Program-made: the position numbers and the translations under genes | NCBI GenBank assembly: GCA_003991915.1 | Contig: RQTK01000771.1 | Location: forward strand, 121,920 to 185,919 | Source: Elysia chlorotica | Taxonomy: Eukaryota; Mollusca; Gastropoda; Plakobranchidae | Reading direction: 5' to 3' | DNA: 64,000 nt | Part shown: positions 48,620-60,390 of the stretch, piece after piece | Position numbering within the stretch: the first letter of the stretch is position 1 | Layout: each line of letters opens with the position of its first letter | The notes under the pieces: generated by a model | Told to the model about the DNA's origin: nothing | The model's database searches: none | What the model saw: only the letters and a program-made list of their open reading frames with translations

Positions 48620-49759
48620 TACAGAGTGAAATAAAATTATTGTGGTGCACAGCCTTCTTGTTTACTATATCGATAGAAATATGATACCTATTATATAATG
48701 GGTACCGGTATCTTGTAAAATTTCTAAAGAAACATTAGATATGTAGTGCGTATCTACTTAGGCAACAATAAAACCCTTCTGTTTTCAGTTCGCACAATCT
48801 GAAAAGGGTGCGAGCAGAAAATACAAGTTCAAAAATGAAGAAACATAATTAATTGGTTTACACTTCATCCTAAATCTACAGGGGACTGAGTGCATGCACT
48901 TTAGTGTTTCTGTCCAAATATTGCAGTTTGCAAGCTTTTTTTTAGATAAGTGATCAGACAACAATGAATATCACAATAATTCCATTGGACATTTTATTTA
49001 AGTATATGAGAAGGAGACTAGAATTTTTTTTTCATGCTCAACTACTTTTCCTATTCACACATATTACCATTCAATCATCAATGTCACCACTATCTTATCT
49101 CAAAATGTTTTTAGCGTCCTTCAATACCATGTAATTGATGAATGTTTTGTCCATGTTTAAATCAGTGTACATATTAGCCAGGCTTACAAAAATTGGTGCC
49201 GTATAGCTCAACCATTTAATTTTAATAGTCGAGCAGGAGGTCTACTGTTCTAAACTTCACTGGTGAACTTCTCTCCATATTGCAAGTCTTCACAAAGAAA
49301 CAAGGAGACTTTTAAACTATCCATTGATTACACTCATTTGAAGTTAACTTATATACCATTCTTCAAATATTTAAGTTCTTTAAACCTAATTGTATGTCGA
49401 AGAGTGGAAGGAAATGTAAAAATTATTTTAACCATTTAAAAGAATTTTTTTATATACTCTGAAACTTTCCTTGAAATGTTACTTTAATCCTCCTCTGTAA
49501 GTATTTATTACCCAAAGTTCTGTTTTGATGTACAAAAAAAAAAGTATCAGTTGACAGAGTTCCCAGGAATGACAGAAAATGTTATAAAGCATGACATGCA
49601 ATTTAGAGTTTAGATGATTTGTAGTTTTGTGTTGTTTTTTGGTATTTTAAGTTAATTCAAAATTAAAATGGATCTATATGGAAAGTAGTTACTATTTTGT
49701 TTGTTTTATGAGCTCAATTTTATAAAGTATGATTTTTTTTCTATATGAATAAATGGCAG
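48620..49759. other. Upstream region or intron of the second TRAF-like gene
   Basis: AT-rich, ending in a T-rich tract and an acceptor (AATAAATGGCAG) at 49759. No earlier coding exon recognised. Confidence 0.45.
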
Positions 49760-49910
49760 GATGGACTTTCTTCAAGCTTGCAAAGAAGCAGAAGCAAGTG
49801 GAACCTCCAGGCAGCAGTTTCTGAAAGTCTGGGAACAGGAGGCAAAGATGAAACAAACTGAAAAGGAGCTTAAACTACAGAAGATGCGCACAGAAGCTCA
49901 GAGCTCAGGG
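49760..49910 (+). CDS. TRAF-like gene 2, 5' coding exon (residues 1-50)
   Basis: An acceptor ends at 49759 and the exon opens G-ATG. The frame from ATG 49761 gives 50 codons (MDFLQACKEAEASGTSRQQF ... KMRTEAQSSG) and ends at the donor GGG|GTAAAA at 49910/49911 in phase 0. Residues 14-46 are rich in Lys, Glu and Gln with heptad-like Leu/Met spacing, so probably coiled coil. This charged start also resembles, weakly, N-termini of some Gypsy-type Gag proteins; I would not call it so without a search. If an upstream coding exon exists this Met need not be the start, since the exon carries one leading base. Confidence 0.75.
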
Positions 49911-50999
49911 GTAAAAGTGGATGGCTATAGGGATCAAATGATACTGTCTTTCAGTTTCAACTACTAAAGTACTTGATTTTTTAAAACTATTGGACACTGC
50001 AAAAGTTAATGCTTTTTAAATTGTTTTTCATTTAAATGGTTACTTCATTTTTGGACTTCCTTTTAGAAGCTCTTCTAATACGAGAACTACCAGTCCAATA
50101 AAAAGGCGATGTTAAGTGAATCTATCTTGAGATGTCTCTTAAAGATCAATTTAGACAATGTTGACAGGATTTGGAGTGTAACAGAGAGTATAATAAATTC
50201 ATGAAAGCAAACTTGATATTGTGAAACAAAAAAACATTCAATGATACTTAAGCGAAATGAACATTAGTTTCTAAGTAACATATTTATCTAAACACTAAGA
50301 TTTCTGTAAAGTAGTTTTATCCACCCAAGAACAAGCAGTGAAAAAATATTTTTGTGACCTTGTTTTGTCTGACAAAGAATTTGTTCTTGGCTTTCAATTC
50401 CACCGAAAAACCTGTTTTAAGAGGGAAGGTTGGAAAACATTTTTTTTTTCGTCTCTAAAATTCTTTTAATTTACACAGATGAGAATCAGGATGGGGGAGG
50501 GGCGGGGATGTGAAAATGCTAGGATAGTTGCAAGCCATCATGTGGAAGATCAAAGAAATCTTTTTTTCTGTAATCAATATTTTTTTTTGTAAGGCCCCTT
50601 AATCTTTGTGTGTGCTAAAACCAACTCCAGTCTTCAATTTAAGTCTTGACTTGAAACTTTATTGATGAAATGAAATCCAACTTAAATGATGCCTCATTTA
50701 TGCCTCATTTAAGGACAAACCCTAATTTATTCCCCAAAAGTTTAGGAAATATTAAATTCAATATTTCAATCAAAACATCTGTCAATATTGAACAATGACA
50801 TCTATAACAATGCCGTTTCTATGAATGGGATGATTCATGTTCAATACTTAAGTAACCAAAACATGGTTTTAAATTTTAGCAAAATATATATATATTTTTT
50901 TAATATAAACTATTTGTGTGGCTCATTATTATGCTCAAGCCACTTTTAATGCATTTCTATATCGACTAAGATTTATTATTGTCTCCTTATCGTTCACAG
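49911..50999 (+). other. Intron of TRAF-like gene 2
   Basis: GTAAAA donor and CTCCTTATCGTTCACAG acceptor, phase 0, 1089 bp. The two flanking frames are open and in register only if this intron is removed. Confidence 0.75.
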
Positions 51000-52091
51000 A
51001 CTGGAGGGGATGCACCCATGGTAACCAACATGGTGGAAGCCCAGCTTCAAAAGTTCTCCATAGAACAACGCCGGGTGCTGGGCAACTTAAGAGAAGAGCT
51101 TCAGCAGCAGAACCAGGCTCTCATTGGGGACATCTCAAGACTTCTCGAGGGTTTCGCGTCCATGGTTGGTCGAGTGGTCAAGGAAGAGCTGGAGGTGGCT
51201 GTGTCGCAGCTTAGCTCTAGTCACGTACCCCAAAAACCGAAGATCACTGAGCAGAAATCCACCAGGACTTGGTCGAAAGTTCACCAAGAAGAGTCGGCTA
51301 GTCAAGAGCTCAGCAGCACTGAGGGTGAGATCCCTTTAAAAGGTCAAAGTAAAAAAAGTGGCAAGATGCAAACTCAAAAAGCATTGGCAAAACAACAGCA
51401 AGGAAATAGTGCAAGCATTAAGTCCCAGCCTATTACAAGCTCTGCTAATAAGCAAGGGAAAAAAGCAACACCAAATCAGCAACATGGAACTAGTGAAAGC
51501 GCTAAATCCCAACCTATTAAGAAATCTGTTAGCAAGCAACAGGTGAGGAATGGATTACCTACTTCGGAGGTACCAAAATTGTTTACACTAGGTGACAGTA
51601 TTCGAAATGAAGATGTCATGAGCTCCAGTGTGCACTTTTTTCCAGAGGACGGACCGGCCAATATGTTAATCTTTGATATCCAAAGGGTGGCGCAGTCAGG
51701 CAAAGTCAGCAAGAGCCCGGTGTATTATTTACAGGACTGTCCCTGCAAGGTGCAGCTTTGTCTCTGGTTTGATGCAGAGAAGAAAATGAATATGCGTGCA
51801 ACCCTTTGGGGGTTGGCTCCAGAGCCTTTAAGTGCACCAAGGCTCTTCACATTTAATGGCAGGATAAAAAACAAGGCCTCACAAAGCTATAGTTCCCTAT
51901 TTTGTTCAGAGAGCTCTGCATTCAAGATGAAAAATGGATCAAACTTGTCTGTAAAATTGGAGCCCTCCCTTAAGACTGGAACTGGTGTGTACAGCATGAA
52001 TTTAGGAGAATTGGTAAAGCGTAGATATATATTGGAAAACAGAAATTCTATTTCCATTAATTGGACAGTCTCATCAAAAGAAGACCCATAA
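51000..52091 (+). CDS. TRAF-like gene 2, terminal exon (residues 51-413)
   Basis: The exon starts ACT GGA GGG GAT in phase 0 and runs 363 codons to TAA at 52089-52091. Order in the 413-aa product: a second amphipathic coiled-coil stretch (about 60-120; EQRRVLGNLREELQQQNQAL), a Ser/Lys/Gln-rich linker (about 125-235) with a tandem duplicate of a 28-residue unit (AKSQPI / IKSQPI core), then a TRAF/MATH-like domain (about 270-411). In that domain LIFDIQRV, KSPVYYLQDCPCKVQLCLWF and the closing YILENRNSISINW match strand positions of the 215-aa neighbour (FRIDSI, CSLPFYVTG, FVSDNTLIMKW). A coiled coil plus TRAF-C suggests a trimeric adaptor, probably cytoplasmic. No RING or signal peptide is seen. 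Fold call by motif pattern, gene structure by splice logic. Confidence 0.8.
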   Translation, partial: TGGDAPMVTNMVEAQLQKFSIEQRRVLGNLREELQQQNQALIGDISRLLEGFASMVGRVVKEELEVAVSQLSSSHVPQKPKITEQKSTRTWSKVHQEESASQELSSTEGEIPLKGQSKKSGKMQTQKALAKQQQGNSASIKSQPITSSANKQGKKATPNQQHGTSESAKSQPIKKSVSKQQVRNGLPTSEVPKLFTLGDSIRNEDVMSSSVHFFPEDGPANMLIFDIQRVAQSGKVSKSPVYYLQDCPCKVQLCLWFDAEKKMNMRATLWGLAPEPLSAPRLFTFNGRIKNKASQSYSSLFCSESSAFKMKNGSNLSVKLEPSLKTGTGVYSMNLGELVKRRYILENRNSISINWTVSSKEDP

Positions 52092-52300
52092 TGACAGACT
52101 TCATTCTTTTGATAAATCAACATTCTATCAAAATTTCTCAACCAGTTATAGGGTTTATCTAACTCTTTTTTAAAAGTGAGTATTCAAATGATGGAGAATT
52201 AATCTTATAATTATTGTGATAAAAGTCACAGCTGTTAGATTTAATGTCATTGTAACTCTGTCTATTTGTGCCAAACGTTATTTTAGAATACTGTTTTAAC

Positions 52301-52306
52301 AATAAA
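52301..52306 (+). terminator. Poly(A) signal AATAAA
   Basis: About 210 bp downstream of the TRAF-like gene 2 stop; a plausible 3' end. Confidence 0.5.
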
Positions 52307-55261
52307 ACTGTGAAAGTAAAGATAATTTTAAAAGTACCTACAAACATATGCATGGAATCTAATATGCCATGTTTGAACATAACTTTTCCTTACAAATATT
52401 TATCTTTTTATTTACAACATGCACTTTTAAAAAATGTCATTAAAGCAAACTAATACATGTATATTATTTATTTGTGTTGTTATAGCTTTACTACCTACCA
52501 TACCATTCAATTTGCTTCCAAGTCATTCCTTATATTGTTTGGTTAGTTATCATAAAAGTGTTATAAATAATGTTTTTTTTTGACAATATTGGTAGATGGA
52601 GTGTGTGATGAATGGTTTCAATAAGCACATATATTTATATCTGTCTTTTATGGTTTCATCAAGGAATTTTCGATCATTATGTTGTAATCAACTGATTCTA
52701 GATGGGTTTTTTTTCTCTACTGTGCTCCATCTGATAGATTAAACTTTTGGGACATACACTTTTTTGTAAGTTTTTATTTTTATTAAAATCAGTTTTACAG
52801 CTGTTTGTATACATTTTAGCTTTCTCAAATCCATACATTTCTATACCCAGAGCTTTATGTGAAATCATAGTTTTATGCAAATTTTGATGTTTGTGGTGTA
52901 TTTTATTTTCTAAAATTCATGGGCTTTTATTTTGATGTTATTGTAGCTGTTTAAAAAAAAAAAAACAGCTCTTGTTAATGAGACATACTTTCACAGTTAT
53001 ATCTTAGCTATTACCAATTATTACTGCATAAGTCAGTGCAGAATTAAATTCAGTTCTTTCACATATTGAAAAAACAACAACAGGCAACTATTGTGGTTAA
53101 TACTTTTTATTTAGTGCAATCTGTGACAGCTGTAAAATGGTTATTTTTTCGTCAGTAGTCAAATATTTAAAAAAATGAGAGATGAAAATGTGAAGGCAAA
53201 GTTTGTGAATAAGTCTGCAGTTAAGGCTAATACAAGATAACTTCAAGTTTTAGCAGCTGATAATCCATCAAGTGACTGTAGTTCATCTGTGGTGGGATGA
53301 AAAAGAGTCTTTTTTTTTTCTTTGTCTAAATCCTGATGTTACTATGAAACAACATAACTGGTGGCAGGCTGACATGTCCTGGTACACCTTTGGTCTCTGT
53401 GTGTTTGTGTGTGACATTGTCAGACATAAGCCGTTGGGCACACCTTTGAGATAGTCTAGATGAATAGGATCCACTTACCAAAATTTCGATCTAAAGTCTC
53501 TTTGAGCTATTGAGTTATGTCACATACACTGTACTTGTGTTCAAGCTAGACTAGGCAAGGTAGAAATTTATGAAAATAAATTATGTAGATTTATGGAATT
53601 TTTTTTTACACATTTCGTGTCAATTCATTTCTTATTATTGAGAATAAACTTATAGACCCCTTCATGTTCATTTACAAAGTATTCACTTGATGTCATCCGA
53701 TTATTTGTTGCTTTTAGCTTTTAATCACTCTACTAATAATTCATTCATCTATACTTTTAGAGATAACTTATATTACCTATACAAACATGACGTTGTAATA
53801 ATATTTAAATCCAGTTCACCCACCTATTTCATGTATAAACTTTTTACATGTAATAATAATGTGAGTACAGAAAAAGTGCCATGGTTAATTTTAAATTTTT
53901 TCTTATTAAGCTGAATCAACATTGGATAAAGTGAAATCTTCAGCTGATTTTATTTTGTATTTTTTCCCTAACCTTTGTGGGTTCTGGTCTGAAAAATTGT
54001 TGTATTTTAGAATAAACTTTTTGCTGTTGTTGTAAGTATGACTAAAAATTAATTTTGTTTTTAAATCAAGATGTTCAGACAGGTAAAGCATGAATAAAGA
54101 TTAATCACTGAATTTATACCTCACAATCAGATAGGTTCAATTTTGTTGGTGCTACCAGTGACATGTTAGAATAAGAACAAAAATGTGTTCATGTTACAAT
54201 GTTTTAATAATTAATGGGGCATTAATGTTTTGAGGGGTGTGTATCTCCTGTTTTATCGAGTAAAATTGCTTGATCCATTCCTATCCTTGGTCTGTGCTAG
54301 ACTTAAGCTCCATGTACAGTGCACAATTCAAGTCCAGCACTCTGAATCAGGTCACTCCGAAGATCTCACATTTTAATACAATGTTAAAGGTTTTCGAGGT
54401 GTCACAGATACCATTTTTATTTGCACTCTTTATCTTTGTCTCTCTTTATCTAGAAATATAAAAAGGACCATTAAAAAATATTTTTTTTTCATAACTTATT
54501 TTTTTTGGGTTTATGATTCATAGGGTCAAAATTTCTATACAATTTAGATCCATAATTTACATTCAATTTTAAGATATCTTGATTGGTTTTGTCTTCTTTT
54601 TTGTGATCTTGATGCCTAAGTATTGTTTTAGTGTGATTGTTTTCCTTGTTCAATGAGCTCAAGTTTTATTGCAGTGTTAACATTAATATGTTGTCTAGGA
54701 ATAAACACAGAGTTATTTGCAATGAAGACTTACATTTCTCTCTTGGATTGAAGTGATTCTGTGCTTTGTTACTCTTCTACTATATGGTTCTATTTAAGGA
54801 AAAGTGGGGCACAAAAATTAATAACAAATCAGGCAAGAACAATGTTCTATGACCTTATAAAAGTCTGAATTATAAGGATTAAAAGAGGAATAACTTAAAG
54901 CCTAAGGGGTTGTCATAAAAGGACGTATTTCACTTTATAAATGCTTTCCTTCTTCCAGTTTCCATGCCACACAGTATTGGCAAGTTTAAGATCAAATTCT
55001 AAATGTGAATATTAAATTAGCCGAGTGAGGTGTCATATTACTTCAAATACATGTATTCTTAAAAGGCACTGTGCTTTCATCAACTTCTATTAAAATATAT
55101 CAATTATATCCTTTAGTGATTTGCATAATCTTGCAAAGTACATTTACTAATACTATAATTATTTACAAGTAAAATACTTCAATTCCTGTGGTTTGCCCTT
55201 TGTTCTCTTTTTGAAAGTTAAGAATCCAATCAATACACATCTGTAGAAGCCTTTTTTTTAA
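52307..55261. other. Intergenic AT-rich stretch
   Basis: Nearly 3 kb with poly-T/poly-A runs and several AATAAA/AATAAT hexamers but no open frame with protein character, no SINE and no microsatellite. Unusually clean for this window. Confidence 0.45.
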
Positions 55262-55335
55262 AGGGACAAGAGCTAAGATTTGAACCATCGAGCTCCACTC
55301 GATAATCCAGAGCAATAACAGCTAATCCATCTTAC
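55262..55335 (-). mobile_element. tRNA-like SINE head, minus strand
   Basis: The minus strand has TTAGCTGTTATTGCTCTGG (A-box side) and ATGGTTCAAATCTTAGC (B box). Confidence 0.5.
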
Positions 55336-55574
55336 GCACCATTATTTCTCAAAGTACGGTTTTCGTTAGTTTTCATAATTATATGTTTAACATCGACAGA
55401 GCTGTTTCAAGTAGAAATAAACGATAAACCATTATAATTACGTTCAATCAATTTATTACGTGAAGTTTATCCGATACTGAAAGTTATACTGACCTCTCAG
55501 CTTTAAAGCAACACTAAAAATATTTGTACAACCTTTAATCCGAGAAACCATAGCTCTATCCTAGGTCTTAAGAA

Positions 55575-55720
55575 AGTGTCTATACGGCGATGGGACCCTA
55601 GAGCGGAATATACGAACTTGGTCTGACACCGACCAACCAGAAGGAAAAAACGCGTCCGCCTGAGCAGGGCTCGAACCGGACCTCCTGGATCGAAAGCCGG
55701 CGATCTAAATCTAGCGTTAC
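55575..55720 (-). mobile_element. SINE, minus strand
   Basis: The body block GTCTGACACCGACCAACCAG at about 55620 and a head with GGTCCGGTTCGAGCCCTGC (near-perfect B box) on the minus strand. The A box is decayed. Confidence 0.65.
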
Positions 55721-57712
55721 TACTCTCCATCATAATATTATACTTGTACAAGATGCTACTGTGCTTTTAGAGTAATTGATGCAGTTACCTGGGAATTGTT
55801 CGCTAAGGCGCGGTTCTTTGAACTACGTGAAGATGAGATTACCGGCTATGCTCAATCATGTTTCGGTCATCCTATTACAAGTCTGTAGGGTAGCACCGCG
55901 TCTGGACTCTGCGATGGCTCTTTGAAGATTTCTGCATTTGATGCAATTGTTTGTCACGAAAGTCGTTATTAGAATAATGATCATTACTACAGCTGTCATC
56001 ACAACATTGATGAGGGCACTGCGCCTTCAACAACGTACAGGCTCTACAGGTACTCTAGCAGTCTAGCTCTATCCTCGTCTACTCTACTACGCTTGAGGGT
56101 GGGGAAATGGTTTCTCTATGGCGCACGGACCCACGAAAAGTTTCGCCTGAGGAGGGCACGCACACTTTGATGCACCCGACGGTACAGATGTATACATCAT
56201 AATAGGTGATCTCAGGGGTAAAGCGCAGTGAGGGATTTCTCCCATGTTAGAATCGACTAGAGTGGTAAGAACTGCACATGATATGTACATGTAACAGACT
56301 ACCTTACAATGTTAATAAATCATATCGTTTTTATTAAGTTTATTGATGACTTTATCTCACACATCGTAGGCGGGGGATAAGAGTGAGAGAGATTACCATG
56401 TATTATGATGCCGCATGGGCGTCAGGGGAGATTGGGTGCAATCATGTAGATGAATGAAGCTCAGTCACAAAATTAAGTGCCAGATAGATCAGTCGGTAGG
56501 GCGTTGGATTGATAGGGACAAGGTCTAAATGTTCCCTCTTCAGAGTCTGACGCCCCTGATTTTGATAAAATAATATGGAAACCACAGTGTGATCATCGCA
56601 ATTGTCGTTGTTACATCCCATTTCTGAGAAATATTCTCTACATCTGCTTGCTTTGTCAGATTTGTCCAATTCTTCTACAAATAATATTGATAGGTAGCAC
56701 TGTATCGATAATGCATTACAAGTGCAGCTTGTTATTTCGGCCTCTTCCTCTTTCTTTCGGCTCAATCAGTTAGTGCGCTTGACGAACGAGCAAGAGTCCC
56801 CAGGTCCTTTATTTTTCTTGCCTGGTACCTCTATATTCGCACAGTCTTGGTTCTTCCTGAAATCACATGGTAGTAAAGCTTCAGAAATGACTCCTAGAAG
56901 CGCTGGGCTAGATTTAGTACATGTACCAGTACACAGCATGTAGGAAGATGAGTCGCATAGGGGCCATGAGACCTAGGATAAATAGGAGAGTTGTGCACCA
57001 TAGACGGGGTATTGTGAGTAGAGACTCGGCAAAGAAAGAGAAACCTCAGCAGTGGTCACACGATACCCTTGCTCTTCCCAAAGTTGTGCCATTGGTGCGA
57101 AACGCAAATACCTGTTGTACGTGGAAGGCAAATGTAAGTTGTGTATGGCGCAGCTTTGCTGAGATAGATCACTATTTTCACCATTCTCACTGAATGTTGA
57201 CTCGCTATTGGCAAAGATTATTGGGCTGGTGGCTCAAGAGTATCATCGTTTCAATAAACTAATGTGCACTTTAAAGTAATCATTTTGTACCGTAAACAGT
57301 ATTGACTCAAGAAGTACCCCATAGTGGTGATAAGGGTTTAGAGCATCGCTTATTTTGTATGTTTGTTATTTCTTTATTGTTATGTTTTTTCGTTGGTTTT
57401 TTTTTTCGTTTTTTTTTCAGCTTTGTATTTTGAAATGAACGTTTCAACAAAGCCATCCCGTACACTCAAATCTTATGGTTGTTTGTAAGTGCTAATAAGA
57501 CACGCTTTCCTCTGTTAGGTCGGTGTTTGTACACGTAAAATGTGACCAGCCAAGTTCCGTGCATCGCGTTCTGGTGTTCCGTCAGCGTATACATGTAGTA
57601 TCTTTCGTAAGACCTAGGTAACTTTAAACTGGGACTGGTCTCCGCTTTTACCAAACCCAGAAAGAATGATTGCATGAGTGTTTGTTTCAATTTTATTTGC
57701 CTGCTTACTTGC

Positions 57713-57714
<2 letters not shown>
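55721..57714. other. Non-coding stretch with tRNA-like relics
   Basis: 56478-56545 (plus) has GATCAGTCGGTAGGGCG (A-box-like) and a poor B box. 56760-56815 has a similar relic. A CpG-moderate part (55840-56240) holds no recognisable protein. Confidence 0.4.
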
Positions 57715-57767
<53 letters not shown>

Positions 57768-57779
57768 CTCTCTCTCTCA
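57715..57779. repeat. (CT)n microsatellite
   Basis: About 65 bp of CT with one GCTC interruption. Confidence 0.95.
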
Positions 57780-58119
57780 CCCTCTTTCTCTCTGTCGCAC
57801 TTCCTAGATTTGCTGAATAACCCTCTACGGCGATGTGGGCACAGCTTTTAAGCAAACAAATGACCACCCTGTCGCCATTCAAAGCACTAGCCCGCTACAC
57901 TACGGGCGCTCTATTCTATTTTTCTTCTTTTGATCATTTCCTGGAAAGTTCTGTAATCGACATTGACCTCCCGCAAAGTTTACACGCTAAGTAAAAACCA
58001 CACGTGCCCCTCTAGCTTATGTAAGGTTGTATCCCAGGTAATATGAAATGTATATATATATATATGATATTCTTGTAATTTCAAACCGGGCAGTTTATGT
58101 TGCTCGATGGAGGAGGTAA

Positions 58120-58121
<2 letters not shown>
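57780..58121. other. Non-coding stretch
   Basis: No gene recognised. A short TA run lies at 58051-58064. Confidence 0.4.

Positions 58122-58159
<38 letters not shown>
58122..58159. repeat. (CT)n microsatellite
   Basis: Eighteen CT units. Confidence 0.95.
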
Positions 58160-58162
<3 letters not shown>

Positions 58163-58597
58163 GTTACCTCATCCGCCCCTTTCCCATTTTTAAATTGTAT
58201 TGTGATTTTATATAGTAATCTTATATAATGTCTTTCCACCAATGTATAAACATGTATGTATTTGTGTTAGTGTAATTTTAAATTTTACGCAAGTGAAGTT
58301 TTACGCAAACTCCACATAATTATAAACTTAGGCCTATGGATTATTCTAATAAATTCAGATCAGCAAATTCACGCTTTTTTCTGGCGGTTTTTACAAATTA
58401 AAAATAGGATTATTCTCTTATGGAGTTCTAAAAATAATGTTCACAATAATGATCCAAGTCTTTCGATCTTTGACTTTTCTATGCCTTGGTTTTATCTGGG
58501 GGTTTTGTTTGTTTGTGTTTGTCGGTATGTCGGTCTGTCTCTCTGCTTGTTCTGTCTACGTCTGACATCCTCTATGTAATTATAACTCATCTGCTCT

Positions 58598-58601
<4 letters not shown>

Positions 58602-58660
<59 letters not shown>
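58602..58660. repeat. (CT)n-(AG)n self-complementary microsatellite
   Basis: A CT run of about 29 bp meets a GA run of about 28 bp across a single A at 58632. It is a nearly perfect palindrome of 59 bp that could extrude as a hairpin or cruciform. Confidence 0.95.
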
Positions 58661-58668
<8 letters not shown>

Positions 58669-58876
58669 AGACAGAGAGAGACCGAGGCAGAGACAGAGAG
58701 ACAGAGGGAAAATTAACCAGAGGAAGGCAAAGTCTGAATGAGAGGGAGATAATTACGAGATTGCAGAGAAAAGGTCGACAAACAGCGTGTGGCACAGGGC
58801 GAGGAAAAAAACCAGAGAGAATGTACAATTATGAAAGGAGAGAGGGGGGCGATATAAAAAAAAGAAAGAGACAGAG

Positions 58877-59157
58877 AGTTGAGTTGAGTTGGTTTACGGT
58901 CCAACGTTAGCGGCATGTAGGTTATATTGTGGACGGATCCCAAGACTGACGTCTGACAATTTTATGTGCTGTCATACTCGAGACAGTTTACGAAGACGTG
59001 GCTCCTATCTCAGTCAGTCACATTATAGTGACACCGACCCAGTCAGTTACAGAGGACGAAATCAGATAAATACATTTTTAATTTATCATGGAATTCCAAT
59101 CGCGGACATCTCATTTTGGAGACGAATGTTCTACCACTTGAGCCAGTTCGCCTTCGA
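58877..59157 (-). mobile_element. Full-length tRNA-derived SINE, minus strand
   Basis: About 281 bp. The minus-strand head has a perfect A box (TGGCTCAAGTGGTAGAAC) and a mutated B box (CGCGATTGGAATTCC). It is followed by ACTGGGTCGGTGTCACTATA, TGACTGACTGAGATAGGAGC, CAGACGTCAGTCTTGGGATC and the 3' end CCAACGTTGGACC... or GTAAACCAACTCAACTCAAC read in the element sense. The tail is a short CAACT repeat. Best reference copy in the window. Confidence 0.88.
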
Positions 59158-59174
59158 AGCAGAGAGAGAGACGG

Positions 59175-59207
<33 letters not shown>

Positions 59208-59668
59208 TAGAGAGAGAGAATTGACTGCACGGGAAGTGTGCAAGTCAGTCCTTGTTTATCATGCTCCCAAAGGGAAGCTGACAGTAGTAATATACAGGTT
59301 CCGAAACAATAATGCTAATGGTTGGAGAGACCTGCGTTAAGAAATAAGCCTTCAAACTGGACGCACAAAGAAAACAAGCACATCGTAAAAGAAAGTGGAC
59401 CATTGCACTTGCATAAAATGAGAATGAAAAGAATGGAGAATGGAAAAGAAGAGGCAGCACCAGCTCTCAGTCTCAGAAGACAAGTTTACTATTGCAGTAG
59501 CCTTAACACGTCTGAGTAACAAGAGAGAGGGTGAGAAAGAGAGAGAGTGAGTGAGAGAGAGAGAGTGAGAGAGAGAGAAAGTTAGAGAGAGAGAGGGGGA
59601 GAGATAGAGAGAGAGAGAGAGAGAGTTAGAGAGAGAGAGGGGAGGGGGGAGGGAAAGAGAGAGAGAGG
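59158..59668. repeat. Purine microsatellite pair (GATA/GA and GA/GAGT)
   Basis: GATA/GA at 59158-59220 and an interrupted GA tract at 59521-59668, separated by non-repetitive sequence. The second lies about 600 bp upstream of the vestigial-like start codon. Confidence 0.9.
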
Positions 59669-59689
59669 TTTGTTTACTCACGCCAGCCT

Positions 59690-60282
59690 ATGGTAGCGGC
59701 CTGCATTTTGAGTCGCCTTCTTGGCTCCGCCTCTCGCCCGTCAATCATCGCTTGGAGGAACTCCCTATCCAGTAGGAAGCGAGCCTGTGGAGCATCTCTC
59801 CTGCCCCCTGAATTCTCTGACGGCGCAAGGCACTGATGCTAGTGCATCGGCAACAATCTGCTGTTTCTCCGCCCAGAAGCATTTTTGCTGCATACATTCA
59901 ATAGACAGCATTCCGATCAGAAGAGGCTGCACTCGCTAGACTGTAAGAGCGCCGTCCGTCATACCTCATACTCTTTCCTTCCATTTTCTTCATTACGTGG
60001 TTCCTCAACAGTGTACCTTATACACCGAATCATTGTGACACAAAAGCCATCGCCTTTAGTATACGTATCTACTTAATGTCTGTTACAAGACCAGTGAAAA
60101 CTTTTTTCTTTATTCAAGACTTGAAGCTTTTTAGCTACACGTGTGGATGTTAGCCATAAAGTTGTATATCTAAAGAAATCTACTAAGAGCAGCTTGAGTA
60201 AAGACGAAGATCTACGACTACGAGTGTCTCGGAGGGAGAGAAGCAGAGAGCTGAGGTATTCCAGGATCGCGTAGCGTGGAGC
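59690..60282 (+). promoter_or_regulatory. Presumed promoter and 5' UTR of the vestigial-like gene
   Basis: GC-richer than surroundings, with CTCCGCCTC and several CpGs (59695-59960), immediately upstream of exon 1. No clear TATA box. The frame of the start codon is closed by TAA at 60199-60201. The transcription start cannot be placed. Confidence 0.4.
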
Positions 60283-60390
60283 ATGACTTGCGTCGGGGTC
60301 ATGTATCAACCCCCTGGCTTCCCTGGTGCCGGCTTCCAGGCATACCCGAGAGAGCCGTGCTCACTGGACTTTTCCATCAGACACTCACAG
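60283..60390 (+). CDS. vgll: Vestigial-like (VGLL/TONDU) protein, exon 1
   Basis: ATG at 60283 (A at -3) begins 36 codons ending at the donor CAG|GTAGGC (60390/60391) in phase 0. The product starts MTCVGVMYQPPGFPG and ends LDFSIRHSQ. The M-[ST]-C-x-x-VMYQ start followed by Pro/Gly/Phe/Tyr-rich sequence is the N-terminal signature of the vertebrate VGLL2-type proteins as I know them. An in-frame stop lies 82 bp upstream, so the start is well constrained. Vestigial-like proteins are nuclear cofactors that bind TEAD/Scalloped and direct wing, muscle or neural programmes. The exon is too short to be noticed by length alone; the call depends on its match to exon 2. Confidence 0.85.

Noticed and set aside
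50918..51214. An independent 98-residue frame overlapping TRAF-like exon 2
   Set aside because: It begins in the intron, reads an alternative frame, and gives no domain; the 51000-52091 frame is supported by splice phase and domain.
57466..57882. A 138-residue minus-strand frame
   Set aside because: Its core is Arg/Glu repeat from the (CT)n tract and the flanks show no domain.
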